Source: an uncultured delta proteobacterium
GTDB lineage: Bacteria > Myxococcota_A > Polyangia > Polyangiales > Ga0077539
Reading direction: 5' to 3'
Assembly (NCBI GenBank): GCA_903845045.1
Contig: CAIMWA010000249.1
Location: 1-48,671 of the forward strand
Length of the DNA stretch: 48,671 bases
Numbering within the stretch: the first letter of the stretch is position 1; each line of letters begins with the position of its first letter. Positions 17,617 to 24,608 of the stretch are shown here, piece after piece. The notes beneath the pieces were generated by a model. The model was not told the origin of the DNA, made no database searches, and saw nothing but the letters and a program-made list of their open reading frames with translations. The translations under genes and the position numbers were made by a program.

Positions 17617-18948
17617 TCAGTCGCCCGGCACGCGCTCCAGGGCGGCGCCCTCGCGAGCGCAGCGCCACCGCTGCAGCGAGTCGTGTCCGTCGAGCGCAAC
17701 GAGCGCCTCGCCCACCCAGGCCATCGGCGGCGTCCAGCCCGGAGCATCGTGGCGCTCCGCGAGGCCGCTCAGCGCAGGTGGGACGACGGCACCGAGGTCG
17801 AGCGTGTCCGAGCCGGCCGTGAGGTCGAGGTCGATGCTGCCGCCACGCCATTGGACCCGCATCAGCGGCCGCTGATGCACGCAGCGCCAGGTGCGTGACG
17901 TCACCACGGGCCAGCGCACGGCCTCGAGGTCCTCGGCGGCGCGCGGGTGCGTGCCACCGTGTCCGCGACATGGCGTCACTCGAACGACGGTGCGCGCTTC
18001 AGCCGCGTCCAACGATCGCTCCTCGCCGAGCGCCACGAGCGCCGCGTTCGTCGCCACGAGCGTCCCCGACGACCAGTCGATCAACGGCTCCGACGCGGGC
18101 GCCGGGAGCGACGCAGGACCTCCGCCGGGCACGACGACATGGACGTACGTGACGCTGCGCGCGGCGTCGGATCCGCGAAGGTAGAGCACGTCGTCGCCCA
18201 CCACGCGGAGGGCGTGGGGCTCGACCGCCGGCGTGGCCGTGGAGTCGTGGTGCAGTCGGCGGACGGCGCCGGTCGGCGACACGGCGAAGAGCGACCAGCT
18301 CGCACAGGACTGCGCGCCTTGAGGGCAACGCTCCTCGGCGTCGGTCGCGAGCACGACGCGCGTGCCGTCGGCGAGGACCGCGACCTCGGCGTGGGCTCGA
18401 GGCCAGCCGCGCGCGCTCTCGGCGAGCCGCGGCGACGGGTGCCTCGCGACGGCGATCACCGCGTGCGGTCCTTGGAGGTTCGTCGCCACGGAGAGCAGGG
18501 ACAGCTCGCGATCGCCGCCGCCGACGTCGGAGCGGTCGTCGCTCTGCGCCGCACCCGCGCCGCGGTGCGCCAGCCATGCGACCTCGAGGCGCTCGCCGTG
18601 CGTCGTCGCCGCGAGCGAGAGCACGGTCCCTTCGACGCGCGCGAGGCGAAGCCTGGGACCGACCGCGGCGCCGGTGCGATCGAGGCGCTGCGCGAGCACG
18701 TCGGTGCGGACGAACGGCGGGTCGAAGCACGCGTCGAGGAGCAGTCCCCCCTCGCCGGTGGGTACGAGCGCCGCCGGGTGACAATGACCGTCGGGGAGCC
18801 GCGCCTCGTCTTCTCCAGAGGCCTGCGGAGGGGGCGTCTCGCGCGAGGCCGTCCCGCCGACGTCCGTGCGCGCGGCGGACGGCGCAGGTCCGCGGCAGCC
18901 AAGGAGGACGAGGATCGCCGCGACGGTCGGTGCGGAACGGCGGGACAC
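17617..18948 (-). CDS. Predicted lipoprotein of unknown function
   Basis: 443 residues from a GTG at 18948, chosen because AAGGAG (18953-18958) is 4 nt in front of it and because it gives a clean signal sequence ending in the lipobox LLGC (Cys18). The longer open frame to 19044 lacks such support. The body is beta-rich, with repeated short segments like VVLATDAEERCPQG, DVLYLRGSD and ALVALGEE that suggest a propeller or repeat fold. No catalytic motif is recognisable. Several paired cysteines would fit an oxidising periplasmic or surface environment. It stands alone, convergent with trmFO and separated by 100 bp from the AEC transporter. Confidence 0.7.
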   Translation of the reverse strand: MSRRSAPTVAAILVLLGCRGPAPSAARTDVGGTASRETPPPQASGEDEARLPDGHCHPAALVPTGEGGLLLDACFDPPFVRTDVLAQRLDRTGAAVGPRLRLARVEGTVLSLAATTHGERLEVAWLAHRGAGAAQSDDRSDVGGGDRELSLLSVATNLQGPHAVIAVARHPSPRLAESARGWPRAHAEVAVLADGTRVVLATDAEERCPQGAQSCASWSLFAVSPTGAVRRLHHDSTATPAVEPHALRVVGDDVLYLRGSDAARSVTYVHVVVPGGGPASLPAPASEPLIDWSSGTLVATNAALVALGEERSLDAAEARTVVRVTPCRGHGGTHPRAAEDLEAVRWPVVTSRTWRCVHQRPLMRVQWRGGSIDLDLTAGSDTLDLGAVVPPALSGLAERHDAPGWTPPMAWVGEALVALDGHDSLQRWRCAREGAALERVPGD

Positions 18949-18952
18949 GGCA

Positions 18953-18958
18953 CTCCTT
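18953..18958 (-). promoter_or_regulatory. Ribosome binding site deciding a GTG start
   Basis: AAGGAG on the minus strand is 4 nt from the GTG at 18948. It supports the shortened start of the lipoprotein gene instead of the upstream in-frame start at 19044. Confidence 0.6.
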
Positions 18959-19048
18959 TGGCGGACGGCGCTAGGTCGCCGCGCGCCCGTCGAAACCGGG
19001 CTCGTCGGCACGTGGACGAGTCTATCTGAACGAGCGGCGCCCACGCGT

Positions 19049-19999
19049 TCAGCCCGACGCGATGCGTGCGAACACGGGGCCCCACAACGACAGCGCCGGC
19101 ACGGCGAGCAGCAGCGACGTCACGACGATCGCCGCGGCGAGCCGATCGTCGCAGCCCTCCTGCGTCGCGATGGCCGCCGCGATGAGCGCCGACGGCATCG
19201 AGGCCTGCAGCACCGCCACCGCCATCGGCGCCCCGTGACCGCGCGTGGCCAGCACGACGCCGAGCGCGATCGCCGGCGCGAACAGCATCTTCAAGGCGAC
19301 CGCGACGGCCAGCGGCGCGCGCTGCCCGGCGAGCACCGAGGGATCGAGGCGCATCCCGAGTGCGAGGAAGACGAGCACCGACGTTGCCGCTCCGACGCCG
19401 TGCAAGGCGGACAACACGGACTCCGGCACGGGCACGCGCAGCAGGGTCCCCGCGAGCCCGAGGAGCACCGACAGCGTCGCCGGTCGAAGAAGCACGCCGA
19501 GCATCGCGTTGCCGGACGACCGTCGGGCCGTGCCGAACGCCCGCGCGATGGCCACACCGGCGGTCCAAAGCAGGATCGTCGTGTCGACGGTGTCGATGAA
19601 CACGGCGGCCTGGGCGGCCTCGGCGTCGCCCGGAAACAGCGCGCGCACCACCGGCAGGCCGAGGAAGCTGGTGTTGCAGAACGCGCCGCACACGATGACC
19701 GTCCCGCGCACCGGGCGGCTCCAGCGGAGCATCGCGCCGAGGCCCCACGCCGCGAGACCGCTCGCGACGAGCCCGACGGTGGCCGGAAGGAGCGGACGCA
19801 CCACCGCGAGGCCGAGGGGCCGGCGCAGGAGCACCTCGAGGGTGAGCGCGGGCAGCGTCACGTCGATGACCACCGCGGTGAGGATCGACGCGGCCTGCTC
19901 CCGGGAGGTCCCGAGGTGGCCGCTGCGGCCGAGCAGCACGCCGACGGAGACGAGCGCGGCGAGGAGGAGCAGCGTGGGGTGCAGCGACGCGAGCGACAC
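19049..19999 (-). CDS. AEC-family (auxin efflux carrier type) transporter
   Basis: 316 residues, GTG start at 19999, only 4 bp after the stop of the small membrane protein gene. About ten transmembrane segments are visible in a five-plus-five arrangement. Conserved AEC features include NTSFLGLPVVRALF, the paired charged residues in FIDTVDT and the re-entrant MRLDPSVL. AEC proteins export or import organic acids, amino acids or related small molecules; the substrate here is not readable. It is the last gene of the minus-strand run that starts with DUF58, although linkage to the upper part of that operon passes through a 33-bp gap at 20178-20210. Confidence 0.88.
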   Translation of the reverse strand: MSLASLHPTLLLLAALVSVGVLLGRSGHLGTSREQAASILTAVVIDVTLPALTLEVLLRRPLGLAVVRPLLPATVGLVASGLAAWGLGAMLRWSRPVRGTVIVCGAFCNTSFLGLPVVRALFPGDAEAAQAAVFIDTVDTTILLWTAGVAIARAFGTARRSSGNAMLGVLLRPATLSVLLGLAGTLLRVPVPESVLSALHGVGAATSVLVFLALGMRLDPSVLAGQRAPLAVAVALKMLFAPAIALGVVLATRGHGAPMAVAVLQASMPSALIAAAIATQEGCDDRLAAAIVVTSLLLAVPALSLWGPVFARIASG

Positions 20000-20003
20000 G
20001 GGC

Positions 20004-20177
20004 TCAGCGGTGCAGATCGATGAAGTACATGTACCCGACGAGGCACGTCAGGCACACGAGCGCGATGCCCCCGGTGATCGCGAGGAGCACGAGGGTCACG
20101 CGCCATCCCGACGGCGGCGGAATGCGCGCTGGCGGTGCGGCGGGCGGCGCTTCGGAGGCTCCGTTGGGTTCGTCCAC
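20004..20177 (-). CDS. Small single-span membrane protein, 57 residues
   Basis: GTG at 20177, stop at 20004-20006. The N-terminal half is Pro/Ala-rich (EAPPAAPPARIPPPSGWR) and the C-terminal half is one hydrophobic span (VTLVLLAITGGIALVCLTCL) followed by a short GYMYFIDLHR tail. This gives one membrane helix and one soluble proline-rich arm. It sits between the second twin paralog and the AEC transporter with gaps of 33 and 4 bp. That fits the packed operon and suggests coupling to the transporter. No ribosome binding site is strong, and the family is unknown to me. Confidence 0.5.
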   Translation of the reverse strand: MDEPNGASEAPPAAPPARIPPPSGWRVTLVLLAITGGIALVCLTCLVGYMYFIDLHR

Positions 20178-20210
20178 GCGCGGGGTATAGGTCCTGTCGC
20201 GGGCGCGTAG

Positions 20211-20846
20211 CTAGTGGCTGCAGCCCCAGCGTCGCCGCGGGGGCTGGAACGCCGGCGGACGAACGAACGGGTGCGGCGGCTGCTCCGGTGTGAAGCAGCG
20301 GATGCGGCGGAACACCGTGGGCTCGTCGATCTGCGCGCCGCCGTCGTTGTTCACCGACTGGAACTCCTGCAGCGTCGTGTCGATGACGCCGCTGAAGTTG
20401 TCGAGGTTGTACCCGAAGGGACGGGGGCCGCAGTAGACGTCGCGCACGGCCCAGCGCGTGCCGTGAAAGTTCAGGCGCAGCCCGTCCACGGTCCCCTCGG
20501 CGGTCTGCGTGACGACCCAATGCGACAACCCCGGCACGCACGGGCCGGGCTCGCTCACGTTGGGCGGAGTGTCCCAGGAGTACGCATCGATCTGGCCGTT
20601 GAGCCGGCCGCCGACCATGTGCACCTCGAGCACGAAGGAGTACCAGGCGCCGTTGCCCGGGTACCAACGCAGCGATTTCCAGACGCCCTCTACGGCGTTC
20701 GGGCACTGCGTTGCATCGGCGGGGGGCGGCAGCCGCGAGCGCTGCTCCTCGATGGTCGCGGGGGCCAACGAAGGCAGCAGCACCAACACCCCGACGAGGC
20801 CGGCGAGCGAGGCCCAGATGATGCGGCGTCGACGCGGCCGGGTCAT
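20211..20846 (-). CDS. Exported protein, twin B of a tandem pair
   Basis: 211 residues. The N-terminus TRPRRRRIIWASLAGLVGVL leads into VLLPSLAPATIEEQRSRLPP, a signal peptide probably cleaved at APA. The mature part is a small beta-rich domain with conserved cysteines and tryptophans (CPNAVEGVWKSL, GTRWAVRDVYCGPRPFGYNL) and a closing block DEPTVFRRIRCFTPE. It is plainly homologous to the gene immediately upstream (20843-21502). I cannot match the pair to any named family. The ATG overlaps the stop of its twin by 4 bp. Position at the end of the MoxR operon suggests a periplasmic or surface product that depends on that chaperone-like system. Confidence 0.8.
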   Translation of the reverse strand: MTRPRRRRIIWASLAGLVGVLVLLPSLAPATIEEQRSRLPPPADATQCPNAVEGVWKSLRWYPGNGAWYSFVLEVHMVGGRLNGQIDAYSWDTPPNVSEPGPCVPGLSHWVVTQTAEGTVDGLRLNFHGTRWAVRDVYCGPRPFGYNLDNFSGVIDTTLQEFQSVNNDGGAQIDEPTVFRRIRCFTPEQPPHPFVRPPAFQPPRRRWGCSH

Positions 20847-21502
20847 CGCGCGCACCCCGATCGTCGCGGCGGGTGAAACGGGGGCGGCGCGACCAACGGA
20901 TGGGGCACCGCCGTCGCCTCGTAGCACCGCACGCGGCGGAACACCGTGGGATCGTTCACCGCCCGGCCGCCGTCGTTGTTCACCGACTGGAACTCCTGGA
21001 TCGCAGGGTCGATGACCCCGGTGAAGTGGTCGAGGTTGTAGCCGAAGGAGCGCGGGCCGCACCACACGTTGGTGACGCTCCAGCGCGTGCCCCAGAACTC
21101 GATGCGTCCTCCGTCGGCGAAGCCCTCGCCGGGCATGCCGACCTCCCAGTGATGGATGCCCGGTGCGCACCCCGGGGGCTGTTCGCCGAGGGGCCCGGCG
21201 CCGAACCACGCGTGCCCGCTGATGTGGCCGATGACCGGGATGCGCCCCGTCACGCCGTGCGCGTTGGGCGACGCCGCCCCGCGCGGGTCGCGGCGCACGT
21301 CGAGGGTGAAGATCATCCACTCGTCATACGCGGCCTCGTATTTGTGCGAGACCCAGACTCCCTCGAGGGGGTCGGCGCATACCGCGGGGGGCGGCAGGCG
21401 CGCGCGCTGCTCCTCTACCGTCGCGGGCGCCAGCGACGGGAGCAGCACCAGCGTCCCGGCGGCCGCGATCCCTCCGAGGAAGCGGCGCAGCGTGCGGTTC
21501 AC
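20843..21502 (-). CDS. Exported protein, twin A of a tandem pair
   Basis: 219 residues with a GTG start at 21502, which overlaps the TPR gene stop by 4 bp (GTGA). The signal sequence GGIAAAGTLVLLPSLAPATV is followed by the same EEQRARLPPP motif as in twin B. The mature domain shares CADPLEGVW, GTRWSVTNVWCGPRSFGYNL, DHFTGVID, EFQSVNNDGG and DPTVFRRVRCYE with its neighbour. The identity is highest in the C-terminal 90 residues, and the middle part has diverged (this copy has an extra HGVTGRIPVIGHISG stretch). A recent tandem duplication is the simplest reading. Function unknown; the conserved aromatic and glycine residues would fit a ligand-binding beta-sandwich. Confidence 0.8.
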   Translation of the reverse strand: MNRTLRRFLGGIAAAGTLVLLPSLAPATVEEQRARLPPPAVCADPLEGVWVSHKYEAAYDEWMIFTLDVRRDPRGAASPNAHGVTGRIPVIGHISGHAWFGAGPLGEQPPGCAPGIHHWEVGMPGEGFADGGRIEFWGTRWSVTNVWCGPRSFGYNLDHFTGVIDPAIQEFQSVNNDGGRAVNDPTVFRRVRCYEATAVPHPLVAPPPFHPPRRSGCAR

Positions 21503-23547
21503 GGCGTTCCCCCGGGGCCCGCGATGTCGTGCAGCACGCCGTTCATCTGCTCGCGGGCGGCGGCGTCGTCGGCGGTGGTGGTGCCGTCGAGGGAGCGCAC
21601 GTCGGTGGTAGAGAGCCCCACGCGCGTCGCGAACGCGGTCGCGTGAAACGCCCGGACGGCTCGCGTCGCCAACGCACCCGACGACTCGCCGCGCGCGCGG
21701 GTGGCGTCGGCGCAGCCGAGCTGTGCGCCGAGCGGCGAACGCAGGCAGATTCGAACCGCGTCGAGGCCGCCGCCGACGGTGACCTCGAAGCCGCCGTCGT
21801 CGCTCCGCAGCCGAGGCGAACGTCCGAGCAGCGTGCCCGCGCGATCCGCCGCCTCGCCGCCAGCGGTGACGCGCACGCGGGCGGGCAGCGCGAGGCCCAT
21901 GCGGCGCAGCGTTCCGGGATCCTTCTGCAAGGCGCGCTCGTAGAAGCCGTAGGCCTCGCGGTCGCGCCCGAGGGAGTGCGCCGCCTCGGCCGCCACGAGG
22001 GCCAACCGCGCGTGCAGGAGCACCTCCGGCGACGGGAGCGCATCGAGCGTTCGCGCAGCGAGGGCAAGCGCCGCCGCGTCGTCTCCCTGCGCGAGCCGCA
22101 CCTCGGCCTCGAGCGCGTCGTGCAGCGGGCGGATCGCCGGGAACGCCGCCTCCTCGCGGCGCGCGTCGCGCAGCGCCACGGCGACGACGCCCGGTCCCAG
22201 AGCAGTCACGAGGTCGCCGACGAGCCACGACGGCACGGGCTCGATGCCGCGGCGCACGTACATCTGCAGCGTCGAGACCAGGCGCCGCTCGTCGGTGAGC
22301 ACGTTGGTCACGCGCTCCGCGTCGGGCCAGCCCTCGGCCCGCGACGCGAGCGACCCGGCGACCCCGCGCGCCCGAGCGCCGAGACCCGAGACGCTGGCCT
22401 CTTCGGCGGCGAGCTCGGCGTCGACGCGGAGCAGCGCACGCCGGAGCAATGCGTGGGCGCCGAGGGCCTGCTCCTCGTCGCTCGCCACGAGCCCGCGACG
22501 GTCGGGACGCTCGATGGCGCGGTCGATGAATCGCAGACCCGCCTCGGATTCACCCGCGACGAGCAGCACCGTCGCGACGGCCTCGTCGGTCTCGGCGCGG
22601 TCCTGGTCGCGGAGGTTCGCGGGCTGCCGGATGCGCCAGCGCTGCATGTCGCGGAGCGCATCGACGGCCTGCACGGTGCGTCCGGTGTCGAGGTAGACGC
22701 GGGCGAGCAGGCGCCACGGGTTCGCGGTGGTGAACTCGAGGCGCCGCGCGCCGTCGACGAGCATGCGCTCGGCCTCGTCGTAGCGGAGCACCGCGAGCGC
22801 GCCCTGCGCCGCGTTGTAGGCGTGCACCGCGACGTGCGGCGCGTTCGACGGGTCCGGCCCCGAATACGCCCGGGCCGCGGCGGTGGCGTGGTTGTAGGCG
22901 TCGAGGCACGCTTGGTACTGGGCCTGCCGCGCGCGGGCGGCGCCCTCGACGGCGCAGAGCGCGTTGCGCCCGAGGGACTGCTCCCACGCGTCGTTCGTGC
23001 GGATCGCGCGCTGGGCGAAATCGCGAGCCTCGGGCAGGCGCTCGAGGTGCACCAGCGGCCACGCATGCTCGGCCAGGAGGTCGGGATCGTAGAGGTAGTC
23101 GTGAAACTCCAGGACCTCGATCTGGTACGCGTACTCCTCGAGCTCCCCGGCGAGGGCCTGCGTCGCGAAGAGGATGTCGCGATGGAGCTGCCAAGGCGCG
23201 CCGGCGACGCGCGCGGTGCCGTAGCGCCCCTCGTAGACCTCGCGCGCGTGCCCGAGGTGGAACATCGCCCGCGGGAGCGATCCCTCGGCCTCGCGGAGCA
23301 CGCAGCCGAGCACGTAGTTGCCGACGATGCTGTCGGGGTCGGCGCGCAGGATCGCCTCGGCCTTCGCGCGGGCGGCGATGGGATGGTCGTCGTTGTAGAG
23401 CCGCAGCGCCTCCTGCTCGAGGGCCGCGGTCTGCGGCGGCGCGGACTGGGCCACGACGGCGCGCCCGCCCGAGAGCGTGAGCGCCAGCGCGAGGAGCAGC
23501 CGCAGCGCTCCGCGTCGAAGGCCCGGTCCCGGCGCCGCCGCGGTCAT
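21499..23547 (-). CDS. Exported TPR-repeat protein of the MoxR operon
   Basis: 682 residues, ATG overlapping the MoxR stop. An N-terminal signal peptide (RLLLALALTLSGGRAVVAQS) targets it to the periplasm or outside. TPR-like helical repeats are visible along the chain (ALRLYNDDHPIAARAKAEAI, NYVLGCVLREAEGSLPRAMF, LLARVYLDTGRTVQAVDALR). The last 150 residues become beta-rich (FEVTVGGGLDAVRICLRSP). TPR proteins are regular partners in MoxR/DUF58/transglutaminase or Bat-type clusters, where they may hold substrates. Four-bp overlaps on both sides mean it is made in step with MoxR and with twin A. Confidence 0.85.
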   Translation of the reverse strand: MTAAAPGPGLRRGALRLLLALALTLSGGRAVVAQSAPPQTAALEQEALRLYNDDHPIAARAKAEAILRADPDSIVGNYVLGCVLREAEGSLPRAMFHLGHAREVYEGRYGTARVAGAPWQLHRDILFATQALAGELEEYAYQIEVLEFHDYLYDPDLLAEHAWPLVHLERLPEARDFAQRAIRTNDAWEQSLGRNALCAVEGAARARQAQYQACLDAYNHATAAARAYSGPDPSNAPHVAVHAYNAAQGALAVLRYDEAERMLVDGARRLEFTTANPWRLLARVYLDTGRTVQAVDALRDMQRWRIRQPANLRDQDRAETDEAVATVLLVAGESEAGLRFIDRAIERPDRRGLVASDEEQALGAHALLRRALLRVDAELAAEEASVSGLGARARGVAGSLASRAEGWPDAERVTNVLTDERRLVSTLQMYVRRGIEPVPSWLVGDLVTALGPGVVAVALRDARREEAAFPAIRPLHDALEAEVRLAQGDDAAALALAARTLDALPSPEVLLHARLALVAAEAAHSLGRDREAYGFYERALQKDPGTLRRMGLALPARVRVTAGGEAADRAGTLLGRSPRLRSDDGGFEVTVGGGLDAVRICLRSPLGAQLGCADATRARGESSGALATRAVRAFHATAFATRVGLSTTDVRSLDGTTTADDAAAREQMNGVLHDIAGPGGTP

Positions 23548-24608
23548 CGCTTCATCGAGCTCCGGGCGAGGCGCTCGAGGGGCTCGGCCATGCACTCCTT
23601 GAGCACCGCCGCGACGTTGTCGGTGCCCGGCGCCAGCTCGAGGCGGTGGCCGAAGATGTAGCCCGCGAGGGCCTCGACGTCCTCGGCGTTGACGTACTCG
23701 CGCACTCGCGTGAGGGCGCGGGCCTGCAGCGCCGGGATCATCAGCACCAGCGAGCGCGTCGACGCACCCTGCAGGATGCGCGGGTCGTTGCGCGTGCGCC
23801 CCGCGATGTCGACGAGGCACTCGCGGATCTCCGCCGCCACGTGGATCTGGTTCTCGACGACGCCCCGCGCCTCGACGATCTCGGTGCGCGTCGCCCGCGG
23901 CAGGTCGCTCCCGGCGCCGGCCTTGCGCGCGCGAAAGCTCGCGAGGATCTCGAGCTCCGCGTCGCGCTTGATGTGGTGCATCTTCACCTTGAAGAGGAAC
24001 CGATCGAGCTGCGCCGACGGGAGCGGGAACGTGCCCGCGAGGTCCAAGGGGTTCTGCGTGGCGATGACGAAGAAGAGCTCGTCGAGGCGCCGCGTGCGGT
24101 TGTCGATGGTCGTCTGCTTCTCGGCCATCGCCTCGAGCATCGCCGACTGCACCTTCGGCGACGTTCGGTTGATCTCGTCGGCCAGCACCACGTGCGCGAA
24201 GATCGGCCCCGGGCGGAAGAAGAAGCGGTTGGTGTTGGGGTCGAAGATCGTCGTGCCCGTGACGTCGCTCGGCAGCAGGTCCGGCGTGAACTGGATGCGG
24301 CGGAAGGTGACGATGTCGTCGTCGGGCTTGTCGTCGATGATGCAATCGCCGAGGGCCTTCGCGAGCGTGGTCTTGCCCGAGCCGGGGTAGTCCTCGAGGA
24401 GCATGTGGCCGTCGGCGAGCAGCGCGATGATGAGCAGCTCGATGACCTCGTCGCGCCCGCGCACCGCCATCTGCAGGCGGTTGCGCAGCCGCTGAACGAC
24501 GTTGTACGCGCCGTTGAGGTCCGTGATCGCCGGCGCCGGCGTGTGCGTGACGTGCTCGCTCTGGATGAATTCGCTTTCCATCGGGGGCTCCGTTCCTTGG
24601 GAACTCAT
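23544..24608 (-). CDS. MoxR-family AAA+ ATPase
   Basis: 354 residues. The ATG at 24608 overlaps the transglutaminase stop. A second in-frame ATG at 24581 with GGAG upstream is a possible alternative. Walker A is LLEDYPGSGKTTLAKAL, Walker B is HVVLADEINRTSP, sensor-1 is FFVIATQNPLDLAGTFPLP and the C-terminal lid has LAGYIFGHRLELAPGTD. MoxR ATPases act as chaperones that remodel or activate partner complexes, often together with DUF58 proteins. It sits exactly in that context. ATP hydrolysis should be intact judging from the motifs. Confidence 0.94.
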   Translation of the reverse strand: MSSQGTEPPMESEFIQSEHVTHTPAPAITDLNGAYNVVQRLRNRLQMAVRGRDEVIELLIIALLADGHMLLEDYPGSGKTTLAKALGDCIIDDKPDDDIVTFRRIQFTPDLLPSDVTGTTIFDPNTNRFFFRPGPIFAHVVLADEINRTSPKVQSAMLEAMAEKQTTIDNRTRRLDELFFVIATQNPLDLAGTFPLPSAQLDRFLFKVKMHHIKRDAELEILASFRARKAGAGSDLPRATRTEIVEARGVVENQIHVAAEIRECLVDIAGRTRNDPRILQGASTRSLVLMIPALQARALTRVREYVNAEDVEALAGYIFGHRLELAPGTDNVAAVLKECMAEPLERLARSSMKR

